From: Maritimibacter sp.
GTDB lineage: Bacteria; Pseudomonadota; Alphaproteobacteria; Rhodobacterales; Rhodobacteraceae
Length of the DNA: 52,114 nt
Direction of reading: 5' to 3'
Assembly (NCBI GenBank): GCA_011389895.1
Contig: JAABTN010000019.1
Span: 1 to 52,114 of the forward strand
In this document: in pieces, positions 8,595 to 16,691 of the stretch
Layout of the letters: each line of letters opens with the position of its first letter
Position numbering within the stretch: the first letter of the stretch is position 1
Notes under the pieces: model-generated
Database searches by the model: none
Told to the model about the DNA's origin: nothing
What the model saw: only the letters and a program-made list of their open reading frames with translations
Program-made: the position numbers and the translations under genes

Positions 8595-9272
8595 ATGCAT
8601 AAAGAAACCGTTACCCTGATGAAAAAGGCGTTCCGCAAACATGTTGCAGAGCGCGAGCCGGGCCTTGTTCTCGACGTTGGGGCCGCGCAGAAACGCGCGT
8701 GGTTTCGTGATATTTGGGAAGCGGGCGGGTGGACCTATCACGGCATGGACATGAAGGACACGCACAACGTCGATATCGTGTTGGACGAGGCCGATCCTTG
8801 GCGGTTCGATATCGAAAGCGGCAGCTATGATGCCGTGATCTCGGGCAACATGCTGGAACACAACGAATTTTTCTGGCTCACCTTTCTCGAGATGTCGCGC
8901 ATCCTGAAACCCGGCGGGGTCATGGTGCACATCGCGCCCTCGCGCGGGCCGGAGCATCGCGATCCGCAGGATTGTTGGCGCTGGTATCGCGACGGGATGT
9001 TCGCCATGGCGAAATGGGCCGGGTTCGACTGTGTCGAGACGACGACGGATTGGTCGCAGGAACATGTTGAACATTACGAGCAGAAGAACTCGGCACGCGC
9101 CCGGCGACTGTTGCGAACCCGGCGGCACGCAGACAATTTCTGGGGAGACACGGTGGGCGTTTTCGTGAAAACGCAGGCGATAGAAGACACGCTTGCGATG
9201 GCTTATATCCGACACTTCGCGACTCTCCATCCCGATCCCGCGCACGGTGAAAACCCGGTCGTGGCGGAATAA
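8595..9272 (+). CDS. Class I SAM-dependent methyltransferase (Methyltransf_11-like)
   Basis: 225 aa from ATG 8595; a second in-frame ATG at 8619 is an alternative start. The SAM-binding motif I is LVLDVGAAQKRAWF, with an acidic residue at the end of strand 2 (MDMKD). Motif post-II is YDAVISGNMLEHNEFFW and motif III is ILKPGGVMVHIAP. The later stretch RDPQDCWRWYRDGM is seen in sugar- or glycan-associated methyltransferases, but that does not fix a substrate. It lies between guaD and deoC with gaps of 100 and 153 bp, so it is probably its own unit. Substrate unknown. Confidence 0.82.
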   Translation: MHKETVTLMKKAFRKHVAEREPGLVLDVGAAQKRAWFRDIWEAGGWTYHGMDMKDTHNVDIVLDEADPWRFDIESGSYDAVISGNMLEHNEFFWLTFLEMSRILKPGGVMVHIAPSRGPEHRDPQDCWRWYRDGMFAMAKWAGFDCVETTTDWSQEHVEHYEQKNSARARRLLRTRRHADNFWGDTVGVFVKTQAIEDTLAMAYIRHFATLHPDPAHGENPVVAE

Positions 9273-9425
9273 AACCGGCGGGGACGCCGACCGACCGGAA
9301 GCACCAGTGAATTCCATGGTGCGGCACCAGTGGTACGGGTTCCCCCATGGTTTTTGACCAAGCGGAAAATATTGCCATGCCCAACGGCCCATGCGAGGGT
9401 CAGCCAAACGCTCCCGGAGATCTTC

Positions 9426-10415
9426 ATGCAACGCGAAAAGGCGACAACCGCGACCCATCTGCCCGAGGTGATCGAACCCCGTAACCCCGGCATGGCGCTT
9501 GATCTTGGCTGGGTGCGAGCGGCGCAGGCCAATACCTCGGCCATCGAACGGCGCGCGGGCACCATCGGGGCGCGCCGGTCCGTGAAGAAGGACTATCAGG
9601 CCGCCTGGCTTTTGAAGGCGATCACGATGATCGACCTGACCACGCTTGCGGGCGATGACACCGAAGACCGGGTGCGTCGGCTCTGTGCCAAGGCGGCCCG
9701 TCCGCTGCGCACCGATCTGGCCGAGGCGCTGGGCATGGAGGGGATCACCACGGGGGCGATCTGCGTGTATCACACCATGGTCCCGGCTGCGGTCGCGGCG
9801 CTTGGGGGTACCGGTATCCCGGTTGCCGCCGTTTCGACCGGGTTTCCCGCCGGGCTCTCGCCCTATCACCTGCGGGTCGCGGAGATCGGGGAAAGCGTTG
9901 CGGCAGGGGCGCGGGAAATCGACATCGTCATTTCGCGCCGTCATGTTCTGACCGGCAACTGGCAGGCGCTTTATGACGAGATGCGCGAATTTCGGGCGGC
10001 CTGTGGCGAGGCGCATGTGAAGGCGATCTTGGCCACAGGCGAACTGGGCACGCTGCGCAACGTGGCGCGCGCCTCGCTCGTGTGCATGATGGCCGGGGCC
10101 GATTTCATCAAGACATCCACGGGAAAGGAAGGCGTCAACGCGACCCTGCCCGTGAGCCTCGTCATGATGCGGGCGATCCGCGACTATCATGCGCGCACCG
10201 GCTACCGCGTCGGATACAAGCCCGCGGGCGGGATCTCAAAGGCCAAGGATGCGCTGACCTATCTTGCACTCGTCAAGGAAGAGCTGGGAGTGGCATGGCT
10301 GTCGCCGCATTTGTTCCGGTTCGGGGCCTCGTCGCTTCTGGGGGACATCGAGCGGCAGTTGGAACACCACGTGAGCGGGCATTATTCGGCGGGCTACCGC
10401 CACGGGATGGGGTAA
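9426..10415 (+). CDS. deoC: Deoxyribose-phosphate aldolase
   Basis: 329 aa from ATG 9426, preceded by GGAGAT at a good distance; an upstream extension of the frame lacks such a site. DeoC cleaves 2-deoxyribose-5-phosphate to glyceraldehyde-3-phosphate and acetaldehyde through a Schiff base. The active-site segments are visible: VCMMAGADFIKTSTGKEGVN with the predicted Schiff-base Lys229, VGYKPAGGISKAKDAL with the second lysine, and KAILATGELG. Compared with the E. coli enzyme (about 259 aa) it has an N-terminal extension of some 60-70 residues, the longer form found in many alphaproteobacteria. Three bases separate it from the next gene, an aldehyde dehydrogenase, so they are almost certainly co-transcribed and the acetaldehyde product may be oxidised by it. 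Confidence 0.94.
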   Translation: MQREKATTATHLPEVIEPRNPGMALDLGWVRAAQANTSAIERRAGTIGARRSVKKDYQAAWLLKAITMIDLTTLAGDDTEDRVRRLCAKAARPLRTDLAEALGMEGITTGAICVYHTMVPAAVAALGGTGIPVAAVSTGFPAGLSPYHLRVAEIGESVAAGAREIDIVISRRHVLTGNWQALYDEMREFRAACGEAHVKAILATGELGTLRNVARASLVCMMAGADFIKTSTGKEGVNATLPVSLVMMRAIRDYHARTGYRVGYKPAGGISKAKDALTYLALVKEELGVAWLSPHLFRFGASSLLGDIERQLEHHVSGHYSAGYRHGMG

Positions 10416-10418
10416 GGC

Positions 10419-12770
10419 ATGACCATCAAGAACCTTTTCGAGACCATGGAATACGGGACCGCCCCGGAAAGCACGGGCGAAGCCGAAGCCTGGCTTGACG
10501 CGCAAGACCGGGCGTTTGGCCTGTTCATCGGCGGGTCATGGACCGCGCCGAACGAAACCTTCGAGACGAAGAACCCGGCCACCGGCGCGGTGCTGGCCCG
10601 GATCACGCAAGCGGGCGGCGATGACGTGGACGCCGCCGTGCGCGCCGCGCGCCGGGCGCAGCCGGGCTGGGCAAAGCTGTCGGGGCATGGCCGCGCCCGC
10701 GTGCTTTACGCCATCGCGCGACTGGTGCAAAAAAATGCCCGGCTCTTCGCGGTGCTCGAAACGCTGGACAACGGCAAGCCGATCCGCGAGAGCCGCGATA
10801 TCGACATCCCGCTTGTCGCGCGGCATTTCTATTACCACGCCGGCATGGCCCAGTTGCAGGATGCCGAGCTTTCCGACCGCGCGCCGCTTGGCGTTGCCGG
10901 GCAGATCATCCCTTGGAATTTCCCGCTTCTGATGCTGTCGTGGAAAATCGCCCCGGCCATTGCCATGGGCAACACGGTCGTTCTGAAACCCGCCGAATAC
11001 ACATCGCTCACCGCGCTTCTTTTCGCGCAGATCTGTGTCGAGGCGGGCGTGCCGCCCGGGGTCGTCAACATCGTGACCGGCGATGGTGCGACCGGGTCGG
11101 CCATCACCGCGCATGAGGGCGTCGACAAGATCGCCTTCACCGGCTCGACCGAGGTGGGGCGCCTTATCCGGCAGACCACGGCGGGCACGGGCAAGAGCCT
11201 CACGCTCGAACTTGGGGGCAAGTCGCCCTACATCGTGTTCGATGACGCCGATCTCGATTCAGCGATCGAGGGTCTGGTCGACGCGATCTGGTTCAACCAA
11301 GGGCAGGTGTGCTGCGCCGGATCCCGGCTGTTGGTGCATGAACCCATCGCGGAGCGGTTCTATGAAAAGCTGAAGGCGCGGATGGCCAAGCTTCGGGTGG
11401 GCGATCCGCTGGACAAATCCATCGACGTGGGCGCGCTCGTGGACCCGGTGCAGCTTGACGTCGTCTCGTCCATGGTGGCCAGCGGCGCGGGCGAGGGCGA
11501 CGTTTACCAAGCCCCCGTCACGCTGCCCGGGACGGGCTGTTTCTATCCTCCCACGTTGATCACCGGCATGGCCCCCGCCGCCCGGCTGATGCAGGAAGAG
11601 ATCTTCGGTCCCGTCCTCGTCTCCACCACCTTCCGCACGCCGGAGGAAGCTGTGGCGCTGGCCAATAACACGCGCTACGGGCTCGCCGCCACGTTGTGGA
11701 GCGAGAACCTCAACCTCGCGCTCGACGTGGCCCCCAAGCTCGCGGCAGGCGTGGTCTGGGTCAATGGCACCAACATGTTCGACGCGGCGGCGGGCTTTGG
11801 CGGGGTGCGCGAATCCGGCTTTGGACGCGAAGGCGGGTGGGAGGGGCTTTTGGCCTACACCAAGCCTGTGGGCAAAGAGACCGCGCTCAAACCGGTCGCG
11901 CCGCATCCCGCGCCGAAAGACGCAAAGGTCGACGCGCTCGATCGCACCGCCAAGCTTTATATCGGCGGTAAGCAGGCGCGCCCGGACGGGGGCTATTCCA
12001 CCCCGGTCTGGTCGAAGACCGGCAGGCTTTTGGGGCACGCCAGCCGCGCCAACCGCAAAGATGTGCGCAACGCGGTCGAAGCGGCGGCCGGGGCGGCAGG
12101 GTGGTCGCGCACCACCGGCCATCTTCGCGCGCAGATCCTGTATTATCTTGGCGAGAACCTGTCGGTCCGCGCGGGTGAATTTTCGCACCGGATTAACGAG
12201 ATGACCGGCGCGCGCAACGGGGCGAAAGAAGTCGAGCGCGCCGTAGATCGGCTGTTCACCTATGCCGCCTGGGCCGATAAATACGATGGCGCGGCAAAGC
12301 CTGTGCCGATGCGGGGTGTCGCGCTGGCGATGCATGAACCTGTCGGCGTGATCGGGGCGTTCTGCCCCGACACCCTCCCGCTTCTGGGCCTGATTTCACT
12401 CGTCGCCCCGGCCATCGCCATGGGCAACCGCGTGGTCGCCGTGGCCTCGGAGCCCTTCCCGCTGGCGGCAACCGATTTCTACCAGGTGCTTGAGACTTCG
12501 GACGTGCCGGGGGGTGTTGTGAACATCCTGACCGGGTCGCACACCGAGCTCGCCCCGACGCTCGCGGGACACCTCAACGTGGACGCGGTCTGGGCGCAAT
12601 CCGGCGCGGACATCTCGTCGTTGGTCGAATACGAAAGCGCGGGCAACCTGAAGCGCACATGGGTCAACAACGCCCGGACGCGGGACTGGATGGCGCCAGA
12701 GGGCGAAGGGCGGGAGTTTCTTGCCCATGCGACCGAAGTCAAGACGATCTGGGTGCCTTACGGCGAGTGA
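10419..12770 (+). CDS. ALDH16-type two-domain aldehyde dehydrogenase
   Basis: 783 aa with two ALDH modules. Module 1 (about 30-480) is complete: IPWNFPLLML, the cofactor segment FTGSTEVGRLI, ELGGKSP with Glu264, and QGQVCCAGSR with catalytic Cys298. Module 2 (about 500-783) repeats the N-terminal ALDH part (LYIGGKQARPDGG, then GVIGAFCPDTLPLLGL, then SEPFPLAATDFYQVL, then PGGVVNILTG) but has no catalytic Cys motif. That layout is the ALDH16 class; the bacterial enzyme from Loktanella, a Rhodobacterales member, has been structurally characterised, and its second domain is non-catalytic. It starts three bases after deoC, so oxidation of acetaldehyde or a related aldehyde is the likely job. The exact substrate is inference. 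Confidence 0.9.
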   Translation: MTIKNLFETMEYGTAPESTGEAEAWLDAQDRAFGLFIGGSWTAPNETFETKNPATGAVLARITQAGGDDVDAAVRAARRAQPGWAKLSGHGRARVLYAIARLVQKNARLFAVLETLDNGKPIRESRDIDIPLVARHFYYHAGMAQLQDAELSDRAPLGVAGQIIPWNFPLLMLSWKIAPAIAMGNTVVLKPAEYTSLTALLFAQICVEAGVPPGVVNIVTGDGATGSAITAHEGVDKIAFTGSTEVGRLIRQTTAGTGKSLTLELGGKSPYIVFDDADLDSAIEGLVDAIWFNQGQVCCAGSRLLVHEPIAERFYEKLKARMAKLRVGDPLDKSIDVGALVDPVQLDVVSSMVASGAGEGDVYQAPVTLPGTGCFYPPTLITGMAPAARLMQEEIFGPVLVSTTFRTPEEAVALANNTRYGLAATLWSENLNLALDVAPKLAAGVVWVNGTNMFDAAAGFGGVRESGFGREGGWEGLLAYTKPVGKETALKPVAPHPAPKDAKVDALDRTAKLYIGGKQARPDGGYSTPVWSKTGRLLGHASRANRKDVRNAVEAAAGAAGWSRTTGHLRAQILYYLGENLSVRAGEFSHRINEMTGARNGAKEVERAVDRLFTYAAWADKYDGAAKPVPMRGVALAMHEPVGVIGAFCPDTLPLLGLISLVAPAIAMGNRVVAVASEPFPLAATDFYQVLETSDVPGGVVNILTGSHTELAPTLAGHLNVDAVWAQSGADISSLVEYESAGNLKRTWVNNARTRDWMAPEGEGREFLAHATEVKTIWVPYGE

Positions 12771-12773
12771 TGT

Positions 12774-13217
12774 CTAGTCCGAGACGCGGTATTGCGTGTG
12801 GCAGGCGCGGCATGTCTGACCGATCTCTTGCATCAGGGGCGCGAGATCCGGCGCGTACAAGATCTGTCCCTTCAGCTCGTCGGTCACGGCACCGAGGGCG
12901 TTTGCCTTGTCGGAGAAATCCTCGAAGCTCTCCCAGATGATCGGCTTCGCCTCTGACTTCGGGTCCGTGGCGCGTGGCGTGAAAAGAGCGGGAATGCGCT
13001 CTGCTTCGTCGCCGATGGCCGAGAGCGCCGCGTCGACCGCCTTCGGGTCGAACTGCGCCGTGCCCTTGAGCATCTTGCCGATGATCTTCATCTCCTTCGC
13101 TATGGCGGACATGCCATCCATGCGTGCGAGCACCTCATCATCCTGCACCCCTGTGTGCGCGTTGGCGGTCGATGTCGCGACCTGAGCCGCCAAAAACAGG
13201 ATTAGGACTGGTTTCAT
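12774..13217 (-). CDS. Cytochrome c'
   Basis: 147 aa with a cleavable signal peptide (ends STANAH). The mature protein is a four-helix bundle type, with the heme attachment motif CRACH (C136, C139, H140) close to the C-terminus, which is the hallmark of class II cytochromes c'. No methionine axial ligand is expected, leaving a five-coordinate heme that in this family binds NO or CO in the periplasm. It follows the cytochrome c gene by 57 bp on the same strand and ends three bases from the convergent ALDH gene. Membership of the family is clear; a role in NO protection is by analogy. Confidence 0.92.
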   Translation of the reverse strand: MKPVLILFLAAQVATSTANAHTGVQDDEVLARMDGMSAIAKEMKIIGKMLKGTAQFDPKAVDAALSAIGDEAERIPALFTPRATDPKSEAKPIIWESFEDFSDKANALGAVTDELKGQILYAPDLAPLMQEIGQTCRACHTQYRVSD

Positions 13218-13274
13218 TCGGTTTCCTTTCTTCCTTGTGCCCCGCTCCGTTCGCGCCGGGGCGGGGCGGTCATG

Positions 13275-13718
13275 TCACTGAATGCCGTTCGCGCGCTGCA
13301 CTTCGCGCACGTAGGACGTAATTGCCTTCACGTCGCCTTCGGTCAATCCCTCCTGCGGGGGCATATCGCCGAACGACCAATGGTGAGCGCGCACTCCGCG
13401 CTGGACAGCGAGCTGGAAGGCCATGTCACCGTGGTGCGAGGGTTCGTACACCTTGTGGATGAGAGGCGGGCCGTAGCCATCGCGCCCGGCCCCGTTGTCG
13501 CCGTGGCAGTCGGCACAGGTCGCATTGAACGCGGTTTTGCCGATCCGGGCCTCGGGCGACAGGCTTTCGGGCAGCGTCACCGAGACAATCGGTGCGCCGT
13601 CGGTGGCCGCGCGGGCACTTGCTCCGGGCGGGGGTGTCGGTGTGTCGGGCCGGGTCAGCACATAGGTGCCGCCCGCAATGCCAAGGGCGATGACGCCCAT
13701 AAGGATTTTCTGTTTCAT
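13275..13718 (-). CDS. Membrane-anchored class I cytochrome c
   Basis: 147 aa from the ATG at 13718. The frame is open further upstream but MKQKILMGVIALGIAGGTYVL forms a natural uncleaved anchor or signal, so this start is preferred. A Pro/Ala-rich linker follows, then one cytochrome c domain with CADCH (C68, C71, H72) and a probable Met119 axial ligand in FGDMPPQEG. The GAGRDGYGPPL segment is typical of the small cytochrome c domain. It sits between a small exported Cys-containing protein and cytochrome c' in one three-gene unit. It probably carries electrons in the periplasm, but the partner oxidase or reductase is not in the window. Confidence 0.9.
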   Translation of the reverse strand: MKQKILMGVIALGIAGGTYVLTRPDTPTPPPGASARAATDGAPIVSVTLPESLSPEARIGKTAFNATCADCHGDNGAGRDGYGPPLIHKVYEPSHHGDMAFQLAVQRGVRAHHWSFGDMPPQEGLTEGDVKAITSYVREVQRANGIQ

Positions 13719-13777
13719 GTCTCTCTCGAAATGACGGTTGAACCATGGCCGGGCTTGCCCGACCGCTTGGAGAAACG

Positions 13778-14101
13778 TCAGGATCGCGGCGGCGGCGGGT
13801 TGAGCACGCTTGACCGCGAACAAGAGAGGCTTGGCACCTCATGATAGGTGATGAGCTGCATCGGGGTTGCGAAGACGGGGGCCTCGATGCCCGCCGGTTC
13901 CGCCGTGATGAGACAGCCCGGCATGAAGGCACATGCTGGGCCATGGTCCATCTGCATGGCCGTGCGGGCTTCGGCGTCGCAAGGGTCGCAGACGTGGATC
14001 ATGGACGAAGGCTCAGCGCCCGGTGTGTGCGCCGAAGCGGTCCCGAGGACCGAGAAGACCGCGAGACCGCAGACGAGAAAGAGGATCAGTGTTTGCCGCA
14101 T
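13778..14101 (-). CDS. Small exported Cys/Met/His-rich protein of unknown function
   Basis: 107 aa from ATG 14101 (MRQTLILFLVCGL); an in-frame ATG at 14137 would spoil the signal peptide. Cleavage is predicted after GTASA. The mature part is short and carries CDPC, three further cysteines, a Met/His patch (TAMQMDHGPACAFMPGC) and a proline-rich end (NPPPP). This composition suggests copper or other soft-metal binding, and similar small proteins with PPPPR-like ends accompany copper genes in related bacteria as far as I recall. It is first in a unit with two c-type cytochromes, 59 bp before the next start. I do not recognise a named family; the metal-binding idea is inference. Confidence 0.65.
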   Translation of the reverse strand: MRQTLILFLVCGLAVFSVLGTASAHTPGAEPSSMIHVCDPCDAEARTAMQMDHGPACAFMPGCLITAEPAGIEAPVFATPMQLITYHEVPSLSCSRSSVLNPPPPRS

Positions 14102-14158
14102 TGCCCCACTTGTACGAAAGTGCGGAACGCGGATCAAGACGACCCGGCGCGCGCGATG

Positions 14159-15148
14159 TCACAGCGCGATGTTGTGGGCGCGGAAAAGCTCTTTCAGATC
14201 GGCTTCGGGGCGGGGACCAAGGTGAGTGATCACTTCGCCCGCCGCGACGATCCCCATGCGCCCGCAGGTCTCAAGATCGCGGCCCGTGGCGTAGCCATAG
14301 AGAAAGCCCGCCGCGAATTGATCGCCCGCGCCGGTGGTATCGACCGGGTCGATACGGTTCACCGGCACGGTGGCCTCTTCCCGGCCTTGGACCAGCACAA
14401 CATCCGAGCCGGAGCGGGTGCAAACCACGAGACCGCATTCGTCAGAGGCCTGTTCGAGCGCTGTGGAAAGGTCGGTCTCATAAAGGCTGGCCCATTCGTG
14501 TTCATTGCCGATCACGAAATCCATCTCTTTCACAAAGCGGCGGAAATCGGCGCGGTGACGCTCCACGCAGAACGGGTCGGAAAGCGACAGCCCGACCTTG
14601 CCGCCGCCTGCGTGGGTGAATTGCGCGGCGCGGTCAAAGGCGGCTTTGCCCTTGTCCTTGTCATACAGGTAGCCTTCGAGAAACATGACCTCGGTGTCGC
14701 GCGCGGTTTCCTCGCGCACGTCGTCACCGGATAGCTCGGCCCCTTCGCCAAGGTAGGTGTTCATCGACCGCTCCCCGTCCGGGGTGACGAAGATCATCGA
14801 CCGCGAGGTCGGGGCGGCGGCGTCCTTTACCGGTTCATTGGTGAAAACGGTGCCGTCTTCGGTCATCTCGTGGGCATAGAACTGACCCAAGGCATCATCC
14901 GCCACGCGCCCGATGAAGCCGGTGGACAGGCCGAGATTTCCAAGCCCGGCGAGCGTGTTGGCGACCGAGCCACCCGGCGCCTGCCACCGGTTCTCCATGG
15001 CACCATAAAGCAGCTCGCCCCGGTCTTTCTCGACCAGTTGCATGATGCCCTTCTCGATCCCCATGTTGGCCACGAAATTGTCGTCGCACCGGGTGATCAC
15101 ATCGACGATGGCATTGCCGATACCGACGACTTGGAAACGTTTTGTCAC
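14159..15148 (-). CDS. PfkB-family adenosine kinase
   Basis: 329 aa from a GTG at 15148 that overlaps the nth stop codon (GTGA), the classic four-base overlap. The family phosphorylates nucleosides or sugars with ATP. Seen here are the N-terminal GIGNAIVDVITRCDD, the substrate-side APGGSVANTLAGLGNLG, and the C-terminal PfkB signature DTTGAGDQFAAGFLYGYATG with the catalytic Asp. The overall pattern, including the FIGRVADDALGQFYAHEM lid region, matches alphaproteobacterial adenosine kinases rather than ribokinase or fructokinase. It fits the purine theme of the window by recycling adenosine to AMP. Substrate assignment by similarity only. Confidence 0.85.
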   Translation of the reverse strand: MTKRFQVVGIGNAIVDVITRCDDNFVANMGIEKGIMQLVEKDRGELLYGAMENRWQAPGGSVANTLAGLGNLGLSTGFIGRVADDALGQFYAHEMTEDGTVFTNEPVKDAAAPTSRSMIFVTPDGERSMNTYLGEGAELSGDDVREETARDTEVMFLEGYLYDKDKGKAAFDRAAQFTHAGGGKVGLSLSDPFCVERHRADFRRFVKEMDFVIGNEHEWASLYETDLSTALEQASDECGLVVCTRSGSDVVLVQGREEATVPVNRIDPVDTTGAGDQFAAGFLYGYATGRDLETCGRMGIVAAGEVITHLGPRPEADLKELFRAHNIAL

Positions 15149-15789
15149 AGGGTCTTCTCCTCGAATTGGCAGAGGTCTCGGATGAGACAGGCGGCGCATT
15201 GCGGTTTGCGCGCCTTGCAGGTGTAGCGCCCATGCAGAATGAGCCAGTGGTGGGCGTGCTGTTGGTAATCGGCGGGCACGTTGTCTTCGATCGCGCGTTC
15301 GACCGCTGTCACATCCTTGCCCGGGCAGATGCCGCTTCGGTTGCCGACGCGGAAGATATGGGTGTCCACCGCCTGCGTGGGCATGTGCCACCACATGTTA
15401 AGAACAACGTTGGCGGTCTTGCGCCCGACACCGGGAAGCGATTGAAGCGCGGCGCGGCTATTGGGCACCTCGCCCCCGTAGGTTTCGACCAGGATGCGCG
15501 ACAGCTTGATGACGTTTTTCGCCTTTTGCCGGAACAGCCCGATGGTCTTGATGTGTTCGGTCAGCCCCTCTTCACCGAGGGCGAGCATCTTTTCCGGCGT
15601 ATCGGCGATCTGAAACAGCGCCTTGGTGGCCTTGTTCACGCCCGCATCCGTGGCTTGGGCCGAGAGCGCGACGGCAACCACAAGCGTATAGGCGTTGACA
15701 TGGTCAAGCTCGCCCTTGGGCTCGGCCTCGGCGTCGTGAAAGCGCCGAAAAACCTCGCGGATCGTGTTATAGTCCATTTGCGTCGCCAT
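15145..15789 (-). CDS. nth: Endonuclease III (DNA glycosylase/AP lyase)
   Basis: 214 aa from ATG 15789; E. coli Nth has 211. It removes oxidised pyrimidines from DNA. The helix-hairpin-helix LPGVGRKTANVVLN holds catalytic Lys124, and VDTHIFRV holds Asp142. The 4Fe-4S loop is complete with C191, C198, C201 and C207 in the C-X6-C-X2-C-X5-C spacing. Longer upstream frames run into the region of the divergent Hint gene and have no supporting features. It is first in a two-gene unit with the adenosine kinase, which starts inside its stop codon. Confidence 0.96.
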   Translation of the reverse strand: MATQMDYNTIREVFRRFHDAEAEPKGELDHVNAYTLVVAVALSAQATDAGVNKATKALFQIADTPEKMLALGEEGLTEHIKTIGLFRQKAKNVIKLSRILVETYGGEVPNSRAALQSLPGVGRKTANVVLNMWWHMPTQAVDTHIFRVGNRSGICPGKDVTAVERAIEDNVPADYQQHAHHWLILHGRYTCKARKPQCAACLIRDLCQFEEKTL

Positions 15790-15924
15790 GGGGGTGGTAT
15801 CGGGGGTTTTGCGTCTCGGGGCAAGGGCGCGAGATGTTTCAAATCCCGTGTATTTTTCAGCCCGCCTTAACCGCGCCTTCCGGATTTCGTGGCCAAATGG
15901 CCGCGTGTTGGAAAGGATCGCCGC

Positions 15925-16572
15925 ATGGATCGTCATACCGAGGATTTGATCACGCGCCTGCCGGGCTTTGGACCGGCCACCATGGTGATGACGCCCGAGG
16001 GCGAAGTTCCCGTGGATTGGCTGGCAACCGGGGACCGTGTGCTGACCCGCGATCATGGGGCGCAACCGATCCTGTGGATCGGGCGGCATCGTGTGGGCGC
16101 AGGCGATATTGCGGCCAATCCGATGCTCGCGCCGCTCTGGATCGGGGCCGGGGCGCTGGGCCCGGGGTGTCCACAGCATCCCACGGCGCTGGCCCCGCTG
16201 CACCGGGTGTTGATCGACGGCCCCTTGGTCGAGCTGAACATCGGCGTGCACGAGGGGCTCGCCCGCATCACCGATCTTGCCGATGGGGTTCACGTGACCG
16301 ACGGCGACGCGGGACCGGTGCAGTATACGCAGCTTCTTTTGCCCTGCCACGAGGTCGTGCAGGCCAACGGGTTTTGGGCCGAAACCCTGCATCTCGATCC
16401 CGATGCGCTGGCGCTTCTGGCCGGTGATCTGCCGCCTGATATCCTGTCGAGCGCGGCGGTGCGCCGTGGCCATGCCTTTGCCGTGCGCCCCTGTCTTGAG
16501 GGGTGGGAGGTGGCGGTGCTGCGCGGCGTCGGTGCCCGGTCGGTGCACCTCCTGATCCGGCAGGTTGCCTGA
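15925..16572 (+). CDS. Hint-fold protein lacking the nucleophilic cysteine
   Basis: 215 aa from ATG 15925, preceded by GAAAGGA. Nearly all of it is one Hint domain. It aligns closely with the Hint domain of the large protein at 2036: GEVPVDWL, DRVLTRDHGAQPILWIG, LAPLHRVLIDG and LLLPCHEVVQANGFWAETL correspond to GEVPVEQL, LTLDHGFQPLRWIG, LSRQHRVLVSS and LFDRHQIVWSNG. However, the residue at the nucleophile position is not Cys: CFVSGTRIMT there is GFGPATMVMT here. There is no signal peptide and no RTX repeat. Without the Cys the usual N-S acyl shift should not occur, so this may be a non-cleaving binding module or decoy. It is divergent from nth. Function unknown. Confidence 0.8.
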   Translation: MDRHTEDLITRLPGFGPATMVMTPEGEVPVDWLATGDRVLTRDHGAQPILWIGRHRVGAGDIAANPMLAPLWIGAGALGPGCPQHPTALAPLHRVLIDGPLVELNIGVHEGLARITDLADGVHVTDGDAGPVQYTQLLLPCHEVVQANGFWAETLHLDPDALALLAGDLPPDILSSAAVRRGHAFAVRPCLEGWEVAVLRGVGARSVHLLIRQVA

Positions 16573-16576
16573 AGCC

Positions 16577-16636
16577 ACGGGCGCATCGCGCAGAAGACGG
16601 GCGCATCGCGCGGAAGACAGGCGCATTGCGCAGGAA
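16577..16636 (+). repeat. Three tandem 20-bp direct repeats
   Basis: Three abutting 20-bp units lie at 16577-16596, 16597-16616 and 16617-16636, and a fourth seems to begin at 16637 (ACGGG) before decaying. Units 1 and 2 differ at one base; unit 3 has a few more changes. The core is GGCGCAT[CT]GCGC. They fill the gap between the Hint gene and the start of the AraC-HTH/MGMT fusion. A 20-bp period keeps the copies near the same face of the helix, which suits a DNA-binding site. Confidence 0.9.
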
Positions 16637-16691
16637 ACGGGTCGCGGGACAGGCCATGGGCGCGTAGTCTCTGCTGGGAAGGAGAGATGCC

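Noticed and set aside
8436..10190. 584-codon minus-strand frame across the methyltransferase and deoC
   Set aside because: Shadow of two well-supported plus-strand genes; no domain seen.
16577..16636. Possible CRISPR array
   Set aside because: The 20-bp units abut without spacers, there are only three, and no cas gene is present.
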